Shown here in pieces: positions 15,798 through 20,633 of a stretch of 28,563 nucleotides of DNA. Within the stretch, counting starts at the first letter, position 1, and the number at the start of each line of letters is the position of its first letter. This DNA is from a virus. The notes below the pieces were generated by a model. That model had not been told where the DNA came from and did no database searches. It saw only the letters and a list, made by a program, of their open reading frames with translations. The DNA is taken from IMG/VR virus record IMGVR_UViG_3300042922_000659, positions 1-28,563 of that record; one strand, given 5' to 3'. Made by a program: the position numbers and the translations under genes.

Positions 15798-15878
15798 TAA
15801 CTGATAGTTAAGTCAGTTAAAAGAGGGCGACTCTTTAATTATAAGTAATGACAGAACACAACTGTGTTCTTTATAATT
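15798..15878 (+). repeat. Three more hairpins in a row
   Basis: TAACTGA/TCAGTTA (15798-15804, 15813-15819), AAAGAG/CTCTTT (15820-15825, 15831-15836), and a two-part stem AATTATAA..AGAACACA with TGTGTTCT TTATAATT (15837-15878, 8-base internal bulge on the left). Four hairpins end to end from 15757 suggest a structured RNA or a block of protein-binding sites. Confidence 0.5.
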
Positions 15879-15908
15879 ATATCATATTCTATAAATTTAT
15901 TCTATTTA

Positions 15909-15937
15909 TTGAAACAAATTACATAATTGTATATAAT
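15909..15937 (+). promoter_or_regulatory. Promoter of small-RNA unit 2
   Basis: TTGAAA at 15909-15914, 17-base spacer, perfect TATAAT at 15932-15937. One of the best sigma-A-type matches in the window, with no protein gene downstream before a terminator. Confidence 0.7.
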
Positions 15938-15943
15938 AGAACT

Positions 15944-16007
15944 ACAAGTATTTTTCATTTTAGAGTTTTCCCAAATCAAAAGCCCTAGTTTATCCTAGGG
16001 CTTTTAC
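15944..16007 (+). ncRNA. Candidate small RNA, unit 2
   Basis: About 64 bases from the expected start to the end of a perfect 11-bp terminator, AAAAGCCCTAG (15978-15988) / CTAGGGCTTTT (15995-16005). The 5' part is U-rich single strand ending in UUUUCCC, a C-rich motif like those by which Firmicute sRNAs of the RsaE/RoxS type pair with ribosome-binding sites. No ORF is present. Transcription is inferred from promoter and terminator only. Confidence 0.55.
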
Positions 16008-16009
16008 TG

Positions 16010-16038
16010 TTGAAATTATTTAATAAAACACATATAAT
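16010..16038 (+). promoter_or_regulatory. Promoter of small-RNA unit 3
   Basis: TTGAAA at 16010-16015, 17-base spacer, perfect TATAAT at 16033-16038, the same architecture as unit 2 and beginning 5 bases after its terminator stem. Confidence 0.65.
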
Positions 16039-16044
16039 TATACC

Positions 16045-16112
16045 ATAATGTTTTTTATGTTTTTCTAATAATTCCCCATTTTAAGTCTTGGCTACTGCTG
16101 AGGCTTATTCTT
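16045..16112 (+). ncRNA. Candidate small RNA, unit 3
   Basis: About 65 bases ending in the hairpin AAGTCTTGGC / GCTGAGGCTT (16083-16092, 16097-16106; 10 pairs, three of them G-U) and a U-rich tail. The 5' part again is U-rich and carries AUUCCCCAUU. The layout copies unit 2: promoter, U-rich segment, C-rich motif, hairpin. Confidence 0.45.
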
Positions 16113-16270
16113 ATATATTTTAATATAGAGGGCTCTATTTAGGATTTCCTTATTTAATTTAATAAAAGCCAAACTGAAAGCTAGTTAGAGGATGAACATA
16201 TTACAATATATGCTCACATTGCAAATTTATTACTTGAGTATTATATAACGAAAACTTAACATTGGCTTTA

Positions 16271-16298
16271 TTGTAATTATCAATAGATAGTATATAAT
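16271..16298 (+). promoter_or_regulatory. Promoter of small-RNA unit 4
   Basis: TTGTAA at 16271-16276, 16-base spacer, TATAAT at 16293-16298. A second, weaker pair lies upstream at 16219-16247. Confidence 0.5.
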
Positions 16299-16304
16299 AA
16301 AATT

Positions 16305-16384
16305 AAACAGCACCTTGTTTTCTTTGTTTTAATTGTCGACATTTTTTCAATAAAAGCCCTGGATTAAACCAAGGCTTTTATTCA
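16305..16384 (+). ncRNA. Candidate small RNA, unit 4
   Basis: About 80 bases from the expected start to the bidirectional terminator at 16349-16382. It holds a U-rich segment and TTGTCGACA (16333-16341), a near match to a Spo0A box. The terminator stem begins AAAAGCCCT like that of unit 2. Because the terminator is shared with the convergent Spo0E-like gene, the 3' end is antisense to that gene's last codons. Confidence 0.4.
16349..16382. terminator. Bidirectional terminator overlapping the Spo0E-like stop codon
   Basis: Fourteen-position stem with one mismatch, AATAAAAGCCCTGG / CCAAGGCTTTTATT, loop ATTAAA. The stop codon of the minus-strand gene (16378-16380) lies in the right arm. On the minus strand it is followed by an A/T-rich tail. 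Confidence 0.75.
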
Positions 16385-16554
16385 TTATCTATACTATTTT
16401 TAATTAATTTCCTGTATTCATTCAAGACCCTATCCAATTCTTGACTTACCTTAACTACATCCTTATCCATTAAATTTCCCTTGCTATTTATTAATCTGTA
16501 TAATTCACTTCTTAATTTCTCTATTTCTAGTAAGACTTCTTCTATGCCTTTCAT
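16378..16554 (-). CDS. Spo0E-like aspartyl-phosphate phosphatase
   Basis: A 58-residue protein. The start is placed at the ATG at 16554, just after GAGGTGG, instead of an in-frame ATG four codons upstream that overlaps that site. It has the two-helix Spo0E layout: IEKLRSELYRLINSKG, then MDKDVVKVSQELDRVLNEYR, with the SQELD signature at residues 37-41. Family members strip phosphate from Spo0A~P and delay sporulation. It stands alone on the minus strand with its own terminator, divergent from the GAF gene, as a lysogeny-expressed accessory gene would. Family assignment is strong; action on the host Spo0A is inferred. Confidence 0.85.
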   Translation of the reverse strand: MKGIEEVLLEIEKLRSELYRLINSKGNLMDKDVVKVSQELDRVLNEYRKLIKNSIDNE

Positions 16555-16749
16555 ATGCCACCTCATACAGCTAGTGTATAGAAATTACATTATACTGTAA
16601 GTAGTAGTATAACTATATTTTATTTGTATTGTAAAAATAAGCAGGAATTTAAATATATTTGTAGAATACTTAATCTTAACGAAGACATATTTGAATTATA
16701 ATAATTAAATGTATTTAACATATACTTATATAGGAGAATATTATATGAT

Positions 16750-17535
16750 ATGGAAGACACTATAAAAGCAGTTTTAGGCTCTTTTTCTCCAACAGGACTT
16801 CGCATTATTGAGGTAACTTTTATAATAGCTTTTATGGCTATCTGTGCACTCTTAATAACGTCGGCTTATAAATATACTAAGTCGGTTGCAAAGGAAACAA
16901 AAATTTTTGACTTATCCAAACAGAATCACGAATTGCATAATGATTTATCTAAAGCAGAAGCAATAAATAATAATATACTGAATTCTTTAAACACATTGAC
17001 AAATTTTTTGTATAGTTCTCAATCAGTTATATTTGATTCTATAGAAAATGAAAATGTAATTGAAATAGGGGAACAATTTAAGATAATAAATAATTTAATT
17101 TCAAATGATATTGTAGGAAGCAATCAAAAACGAGTGAGCTTATGGGCTTTACGTATAGAAAAAGATAAGAAACCTGTTCTCCAATCATTCTATAGAAGTG
17201 CAAATTATACCAGTTATAAAACTGATACAAAATATTTGCCTATTGATGATTCTATTGCAGGCAGAGCTTTCAGAAAAGAAAAAGAAGAATTTGTTTATGA
17301 TTTAGAAAATGACCCTGATTGGCATGGCTTTTCTGGGAAACAAACGTACAGTGCTATATTGGCAATACCAATTAAAAATTTTGGTGTTTTAACTGTTGAT
17401 TTTTCTAACAAACCATCCGAACATGAGATTAAGGTGATTGAAGTTTATTGCTATAACATGGCATTATTAAATGCAACTGCCTATCAATCTTATAAATATT
17501 GTGATAGAATTAATAATAATGAGGAGGAAGATTAA
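16750..17535 (+). CDS. Membrane-anchored GAF-domain protein
   Basis: A 261-residue protein. ATG 16750 has AGGAGA 12 bases upstream. A single membrane helix (about residues 18-40) is followed by a charged helical stretch likely to be coiled coil (about 45-85) and a GAF-like domain (about 90-245) with the pattern IDDSIAGRAFRKEKEEFVYD, then QTYSAILAIPI and FGVLTVDFS near its end. GAF domains bind small molecules or serve as dimer sensors. There is no kinase, cyclase or nuclease output domain, so output must come through a partner. The next ORF begins one base after its stop. The divergent neighbour is the Spo0E-like gene. Function unknown; a sensor or surface-exclusion/defence role is possible. 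Confidence 0.75.
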   Translation: MEDTIKAVLGSFSPTGLRIIEVTFIIAFMAICALLITSAYKYTKSVAKETKIFDLSKQNHELHNDLSKAEAINNNILNSLNTLTNFLYSSQSVIFDSIENENVIEIGEQFKIINNLISNDIVGSNQKRVSLWALRIEKDKKPVLQSFYRSANYTSYKTDTKYLPIDDSIAGRAFRKEKEEFVYDLENDPDWHGFSGKQTYSAILAIPIKNFGVLTVDFSNKPSEHEIKVIEVYCYNMALLNATAYQSYKYCDRINNNEEED

Positions 17536-17536
17536 C

Positions 17537-17722
17537 ATGGAAAAGGTATATAAAAATACCGAGCTCAATCTTGCAGATGTGTACAAAAGTTTCGACAAGC
17601 TAAACAGTAAATCTTCTAAAAACAAATGGACTAAAAGCATTACAATTATTGACAAGAATATTGACAAGGACAGTAAATTACAAAAATACAGAAATAGAGC
17701 TTTTAAGCTTGTGGCACGTTAA
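17537..17722 (+). CDS. Small basic protein coupled to the GAF gene
   Basis: A 61-residue protein starting at ATG 17537 with GAGGAGG inside the end of the GAF gene; the stop of that gene is at 17533-17535, so the two are almost certainly co-translated. The sequence is hydrophilic with many Lys and Asn (LNSKSSKNKWTKSITIIDKN) and no membrane helix. No family recognised. A longer reading of this frame from 17471 lies within the GAF gene and lacks a ribosome site. It may be the cytoplasmic partner or a regulator of the GAF protein. Confidence 0.6.
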   Translation: MEKVYKNTELNLADVYKSFDKLNSKSSKNKWTKSITIIDKNIDKDSKLQKYRNRAFKLVAR

Positions 17723-17786
17723 ATTGATTATGCAAAGGAGACAGAACATTTCGATTTAAAAGTGCGTATAGGATCCAAGGTTAACT

Positions 17787-17834
17787 TTAATATAAAGAGA
17801 GTTCTAATTAAGTTTAGAACTCTCTTTATATTAA
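17787..17834. terminator. 20-bp perfect stem, bidirectional terminator
   Basis: A 20-base arm at 17787-17806 (centre AAAGAGAGTTCTA) is exactly complementary to 17815-17834, with an 8-base loop. It lies between the plus-strand GAF pair and the minus-strand ribbon-helix-helix genes, and the stop codon of the latter (17831-17833) lies within its right arm. Confidence 0.8.
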
Positions 17835-17989
17835 TATTCCTTATCTCTCAATTCCATCTCTCTTATCCACTTACCTAATAATATATTTACTAAATTAGAT
17901 AGACTTTGTTTGTCTTCATCTTTTATTAACTCTACTTGTACTTTCTTTTTTAATTCTGGTTCTATATATAATGTAGTTTTTTCATTCAT
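17831..17989 (-). CDS. Small ribbon-helix-helix protein 1
   Basis: A 52-residue protein starting at the ATG at 17989, with AGAGGTG upstream. It opens with a strand, EKTTLYIEPELKKKVQVELI, and continues with two helices, DKQSLSNLVNILLGKWIREM, the Arc/CopG fold. Such proteins bind DNA as dimers and often act as small phage, plasmid or antitoxin repressors. Its stop lies in the terminator. The companion gene lies 21 bases upstream in the same operon. Confidence 0.75.
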   Translation of the reverse strand: MNEKTTLYIEPELKKKVQVELIKDEDKQSLSNLVNILLGKWIREMELRDKEY

Positions 17990-18010
17990 AAGATGCACCT
18001 CTTAAGGTTT

Positions 18011-18163
18011 TTATTCCTCATCTTTAACCTTATAATGATCCTTTATTATCTTACATACCATATTACTTATAGATCTATCTTCATACTCTGCTTCTTTAAC
18101 AAGCATTTCATAAACTTTTTTAGGAATTACAGATGCAATCATAGTATTTTCTTTTTTAATCAT
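18011..18163 (-). CDS. Small ribbon-helix-helix protein 2
   Basis: A 50-residue protein starting at the ATG at 18163 with AGGTGAGG upstream. The pattern is the same fold: strand NTMIASVIPKKVYEMLVKEA, a turn with DRSISNMV, then helix VCKIIKDHYKV. It differs enough in sequence from its neighbour that they are not a recent duplication; they might form a heterodimer or bind related sites. No toxin gene is seen next to them, so an antitoxin role is not supported. Confidence 0.75.
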   Translation of the reverse strand: MIKKENTMIASVIPKKVYEMLVKEAEYEDRSISNMVCKIIKDHYKVKDEE

Positions 18164-18211
18164 ATACCTCACCTACTTTTTTAAGTAAAGTATATAAAAA
18201 GTTATGAACTG

Positions 18212-18250
18212 TGTACTAAAAGTTATAAATAGTTTAGAACTTTTAGTACA
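18212..18250. terminator. Inverted repeat at the 3' end of the XRE gene
   Basis: TGTACTAAAAGTT (18212-18224) and AACTTTTAGTACA (18238-18250) form a 13-bp perfect stem with a 13-base loop. It covers the XRE stop codon and lies in the leader of the ribbon-helix-helix operon. It may terminate XRE transcription or serve as an operator for the small repressors. Confidence 0.5.
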
Positions 18251-18587
18251 AATAATTCCTGTATTTCAATTCAAATATTCTTGACAATTCAATAATTCTT
18301 GCTAACTCTATTTTGCCTTCAAGTGGTAATTTATAATAATATTTATTGTATTTATTATGATAATAAAAGCATCCAGGTGTACAAACAGCGTGCTTACATC
18401 CACCAAATAGTCTTATGGGGCATATATTTAGTGCATGTCCTATTCTATCTAATACATCTAAGTCTGGATTTTTCTTTTTATTATTTTCGAGTTCAGTTAT
18501 GTAACTATGAGAACATTCTGCGAGAGAAGCAAGTTTCCTCACTGTTAAGTTCTTTTCAAGGCGGTATTCCCTTATTAAAAGTATCAT
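18243..18587 (-). CDS. XRE-family regulator with Cys-rich C-terminus
   Basis: A 114-residue protein starting at the ATG at 18587 with AAGGGG upstream. Residues 5-60 are a HTH_3 domain: IREYRLEKNLTVRKLASLAE, then CSHSYITELENNKKKNPDLD. The rest holds Cys25, Cys56, Cys64, Cys69 and Cys73 and a HxxxC pattern (GGCKHAVCTPGCFYYH) that could bind a metal or Fe-S cluster or sense redox, followed by a Tyr-rich helix. It is separate from the lysogeny repressor. A perfect palindrome lies directly upstream and suggests autoregulation. Confidence 0.8.
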   Translation of the reverse strand: MILLIREYRLEKNLTVRKLASLAECSHSYITELENNKKKNPDLDVLDRIGHALNICPIRLFGGCKHAVCTPGCFYYHNKYNKYYYKLPLEGKIELARIIELSRIFELKYRNYLY

Positions 18588-18612
18588 GTAAACATTTCCC
18601 CTTAAAAATAGA

Positions 18613-18630
18613 TATAGTATTTATACTATA
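18613..18630. promoter_or_regulatory. Operator palindrome upstream of XRE gene
   Basis: TATAGTAT-TT-ATACTATA, an 18-bp perfect palindrome 26-43 bases before the XRE start, overlapping where its -10 region should be. A likely self-binding site for the XRE protein. Confidence 0.6.
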
Positions 18631-18638
18631 CAAAAATA

Positions 18639-18678
18639 TTGTCGAAAGATAAATATTAAATTGTTGGAAAATGTCGTA
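18639..18678 (+). promoter_or_regulatory. Two Spo0A-box-like sites
   Basis: TTGTCGAAA at 18639-18647 contains a full TGTCGAA box. TGTCGTA at 18672-18678 matches 6 of 7 and lies 32 bases on, about three helical turns. They lie upstream of the XRE promoter. Short matches occur by chance, so Spo0A control is only a possibility. Confidence 0.35.
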
Positions 18679-18690
18679 AAATTTTTCCTG

Positions 18691-18713
18691 CTTGGTCGCG
18701 GCCAGCGACCAGG
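18691..18713. repeat. GC-rich hairpin
   Basis: CTTGGTCGC and GCGACCAGG with loop GGCCA: 9 pairs, one G-U, with far higher GC than anything around it. Function not known. Confidence 0.6.
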
Positions 18714-18755
18714 AATGGGGTTATAATAGTTTCAGAAGTTGCGCAGCTTAAATTA

Positions 18756-18803
18756 TTGGATATATTTATTAAATTATGGTAATATAAATAAGAACATATG
18801 TTC
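18756..18803 (+). promoter_or_regulatory. Promoter with LexA (SOS) box
   Basis: TTGGAT at 18756-18761, 18-base spacer and TAATAT at 18780-18785 form a promoter-like pair. GAACATATGTTC at 18792-18803 is a perfect match to the Gram-positive LexA box GAAC-N4-GTTC and covers the expected start site. LexA would repress this promoter until DNA damage. Confidence 0.65.
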
Positions 18804-18834
18804 GTAATAAAATAGGACGTTTTAGGGAAGTATT

Positions 18835-18900
18835 ATGGAATTTTTTAAACTAGTACTATTGTATAATCATTTTTATAAATATATCTGTAGGGGGAACTAA
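18835..18900 (+). CDS. Possible 21-residue leader peptide
   Basis: ATG 18835 after TTAGGGAAG opens a 21-codon frame (MEFFKLVLLYNHFYKYICRG, plus one). Its stop (18898-18900) is followed one base later by the next ATG, and it overlaps that gene's ribosome site, so it could couple or regulate its translation. It may not be expressed. Confidence 0.3.
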   Translation: MEFFKLVLLYNHFYKYICRGN

Positions 18901-18901
18901 A

Positions 18902-19027
18902 ATGACAAAAGATCAGAATGAAAAATTTAAAAAAAAGAACATAAAATTTAGTGTAGAAAATTTGTTGACAAAGGAAAAAAATTATTTGATAAAGTTAAAA
19001 AGGCTTAAACGTATTAGAAGTGTTTAA
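18902..19027 (+). CDS. Small basic peptide under the SOS-box promoter
   Basis: A 41-residue ORF with a strong AGGGGG site before ATG 18902. It is very lysine-rich: MTKDQNEKFKKKNIKFSVEN, then a helical end with LIKLKRLKRIRSV. Its last codons lie in a hairpin terminator. It is the only gene between the SOS box and the candidate attP next to the integrase gene. Small basic proteins in this place can be excision factors or antirepressors, but there is no recognisable family. Gene status is likely given ribosome site, promoter and terminator. Confidence 0.5.
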   Translation: MTKDQNEKFKKKNIKFSVENLLTKEKNYLIKLKRLKRIRSV

Positions 19028-19030
19028 GCC
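19002..19030 (+). terminator. Hairpin at end of small SOS-linked gene
   Basis: GGCTTAAAC (19002-19010) / GTTTAAGCC (19022-19030), a perfect 9-bp stem with an 11-base loop. The stop codon lies in the right arm. There is no T run, so efficiency is uncertain. Confidence 0.5.
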
Positions 19031-19038
19031 ATACATAA

Positions 19039-19090
19039 ATGATATTGTTTATTTTGGTCAGGAGGTGCTATACACAATAAACAGTATCAT
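19039..19090. other. Candidate phage attachment site attP
   Basis: A 52-bp imperfect inverted repeat. Arms ATGATATTGTTTATT (19039-19053) and AATAAACAGTATCAT (19076-19090) match at 14 of 15 positions, with partial symmetry further in and out. The symmetry centre lies between 19064 and 19065, giving a GG central dinucleotide, which is non-palindromic as large serine integrases require. It overlaps the last bases of the integrase gene, the usual site for attP of this enzyme class. An alternative is a long-loop hairpin at the convergent gene ends. Confidence 0.6.
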
Positions 19091-20622
19091 ATATTTAACG
19101 TTATATGAAGTTCTTGAGTTACTGAATTCCAAACTATTTTATTAATTATTATCTTTATTAGTCTTTTTCTATCAGCTAGAGAACGAGCCTGTAAAAATTT
19201 TTTGATACTATTATATAATACATCTATATTAAAATTATCCAGTTCATTAAAAGCGTGCTTTCTTTCTAATTTTATCAACTCTTCTTTTAATAAAACATTT
19301 TGTTCTGTGAGTTTGTTTATTTTATCGGCTATTATCTTAGCAGCATCATCAGACAATAATATTAATTTTTCAACTAAACTATCTATTGATTTTTTATTTA
19401 CAGATAACTTATTTTTTATTTCTTTTATTGATTCATCTACGTTACATTTTTTCTTATTTTTATTTACATATTTAATTAAGACGTCTTTGTCGTATATAGA
19501 TTCTAAAAAATCAATTACAGCTTTTTCGGCTCTTTCAACCCTTATAGATTTATTACTACAATTGTTTTCCTTGTATCTGTTACCTCTACATTTAAAATAA
19601 TATCTTCTTGTACCATCAACACGTGGTCTGCTTACAGTTACTTCAAGTCCACTACCACAAGTACATTTCATAATTCCACCAGTAAGAAAAGAAAATTGGC
19701 TTTCTCTTGGACGCGGGTTCGATGCTTTAATTTTAAATTTTTCTTGGACACTAACCCATGCGTCTAAATCAATTACAGCCTCATGCTTAGATACTCCAAC
19801 TAGCATACTTTTATCTTTCCAACCTTTAATACCATTTTTCCTTGGTCTACGATTGTAAGGTAAAAAACCGCATCCATTAGGGCTACCGTATACAGTATAA
19901 CCTTGATTCTCAAGGTATTTAATGCTTTCCTTGGTAGATTTCAAATATGTAGGGTTTCTCAGCATACTATATATTGTATAAAATTTATACTCTTTCCCTT
20001 TAGACTTAAACAATCTTGAAATTTCTAGCGGGGTATATCCATTAATATACTTCTGAAATATTTCTTTTATGTCATTGCCTTGCTCTATATTTAATTTCAA
20101 ATAGGTTACGTTTTTAGCGCCTTCTTTTACTTTTTCAACTACATATCCAGTAGGCGGAGTTCCACCGCTCCATCTACCCATTTTAGCAAGTTCACACATA
20201 TTATCTTTTACACGTTGTATAGTGTTCATACGTTCCATTTCAGCAAAAGAAGCTAATAACATCATCATCATTTTACCAATTGGTGTTGAGGGGTCAAAAC
20301 CCTCGGTTACAGAAACAAGTTTAACCCCTAGTTTTTCTAATTTATCAAAAACATTTACAAAATCAACTATGTTTCTTGCAATACGATCTACCTTATAGAC
20401 GGCAACTACATCAAATTGCTTAATTTTTATTAATTGCATCATTCTTTGAAAATCAGGCCTTTTTATATTTCCACCACTGAATCCTTCATCTTCAAATATT
20501 TCAAATTTACACTTTCCATTTTCTCTTTTAAAATATGATTTACAAATCTGTATTTGGTTTTTTATACTTTCCCCAGTATCCGTTTCGATGGACTTACGAC
20601 TATAAATTGCTATTCTTAACAT
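19087..20622 (-). CDS. Large serine integrase
   Basis: A 511-residue protein. Residues 1-145 are the resolvase catalytic domain, with IAIYSRKSIETDTGES (nucleophile Ser11 in the YxRxS motif), EDEGFSGGNIKRPDFQRM and VYKVDRIAR. The recombinase domain follows (about 165-270, with GTPPTGYVV and LRNPTYL), then a zinc ribbon (KCTCGSG at about 316 with a second Cys pair near FKCRGN and NNCSN) and a coiled coil (about 375-450). The size and domains are those of TP901-1/A118-type phage integrases. These recombine attP with attB without a host factor and need a separate directionality protein for excision. The gene follows the repressor by 11 bases and may be co-transcribed with it. AGTAGGTG precedes its ATG. 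Confidence 0.95.
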   Translation of the reverse strand: MLRIAIYSRKSIETDTGESIKNQIQICKSYFKRENGKCKFEIFEDEGFSGGNIKRPDFQRMMQLIKIKQFDVVAVYKVDRIARNIVDFVNVFDKLEKLGVKLVSVTEGFDPSTPIGKMMMMLLASFAEMERMNTIQRVKDNMCELAKMGRWSGGTPPTGYVVEKVKEGAKNVTYLKLNIEQGNDIKEIFQKYINGYTPLEISRLFKSKGKEYKFYTIYSMLRNPTYLKSTKESIKYLENQGYTVYGSPNGCGFLPYNRRPRKNGIKGWKDKSMLVGVSKHEAVIDLDAWVSVQEKFKIKASNPRPRESQFSFLTGGIMKCTCGSGLEVTVSRPRVDGTRRYYFKCRGNRYKENNCSNKSIRVERAEKAVIDFLESIYDKDVLIKYVNKNKKKCNVDESIKEIKNKLSVNKKSIDSLVEKLILLSDDAAKIIADKINKLTEQNVLLKEELIKLERKHAFNELDNFNIDVLYNSIKKFLQARSLADRKRLIKIIINKIVWNSVTQELHITLNI

Positions 20623-20633
20623 ATATAAAACAC

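Larger units (their letters stand above)
15451..16377. other. Gene-free stretch with serial promoters and hairpins
   Basis: About 930 bases with no convincing protein gene on either strand; stop codons are frequent in all frames. It is not featureless: good promoter-like pairs and hairpins alternate along the plus strand, described in the next entries. A further pair TTGCAA-N17-TATATA lies at 15530-15558, and another at 16219-16247. A longer-range inverted repeat AATAAAAGCCAA (about 16160) / TTGGCTTTATT (about 16263) encloses about 90 bases. A 10-bp sequence around 15520 resembles one around 15668, hinting at duplicated promoter segments. Confidence 0.6.

Noticed and set aside
15451-16377. 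tRNA genes or a CRISPR array in the gene-free region
   Set aside because: No cloverleaf with conserved arms and no regularly spaced direct repeats were seen; hairpins there differ in sequence and spacing.
16620-16805. 61-residue minus-strand ORF between the Spo0E-like and GAF genes
   Set aside because: It runs antisense into the start of the GAF gene, has no ribosome site, and its composition (Asn, Tyr, Leu, Ser) is that of translated AT-rich spacer.
17723-17786. AAAGGAG site after the 61-residue gene, possible lost gene
   Set aside because: No start codon leads to a frame of more than a few codons before a stop; at most a remnant.
17831-18163. Toxin-antitoxin system based on the ribbon-helix-helix pair
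   Set aside because: Both proteins are of the DNA-binding type and no toxin-like partner is adjacent.
17993-18184. Plus-strand 63-residue ORF
   Set aside because: Antisense to the second ribbon-helix-helix gene, Phe/Ile-rich shadow with no ribosome site.
18299-18652. Plus-strand 117-residue ORF
   Set aside because: Lies opposite the XRE gene, which has a clear HTH domain and ribosome site.
19002-19030. Hairpin as an alternative attP
   Set aside because: The symmetric arms are only 9 bp and it covers the end of an ORF; the 52-bp repeat just downstream fits serine integrase sites much better.
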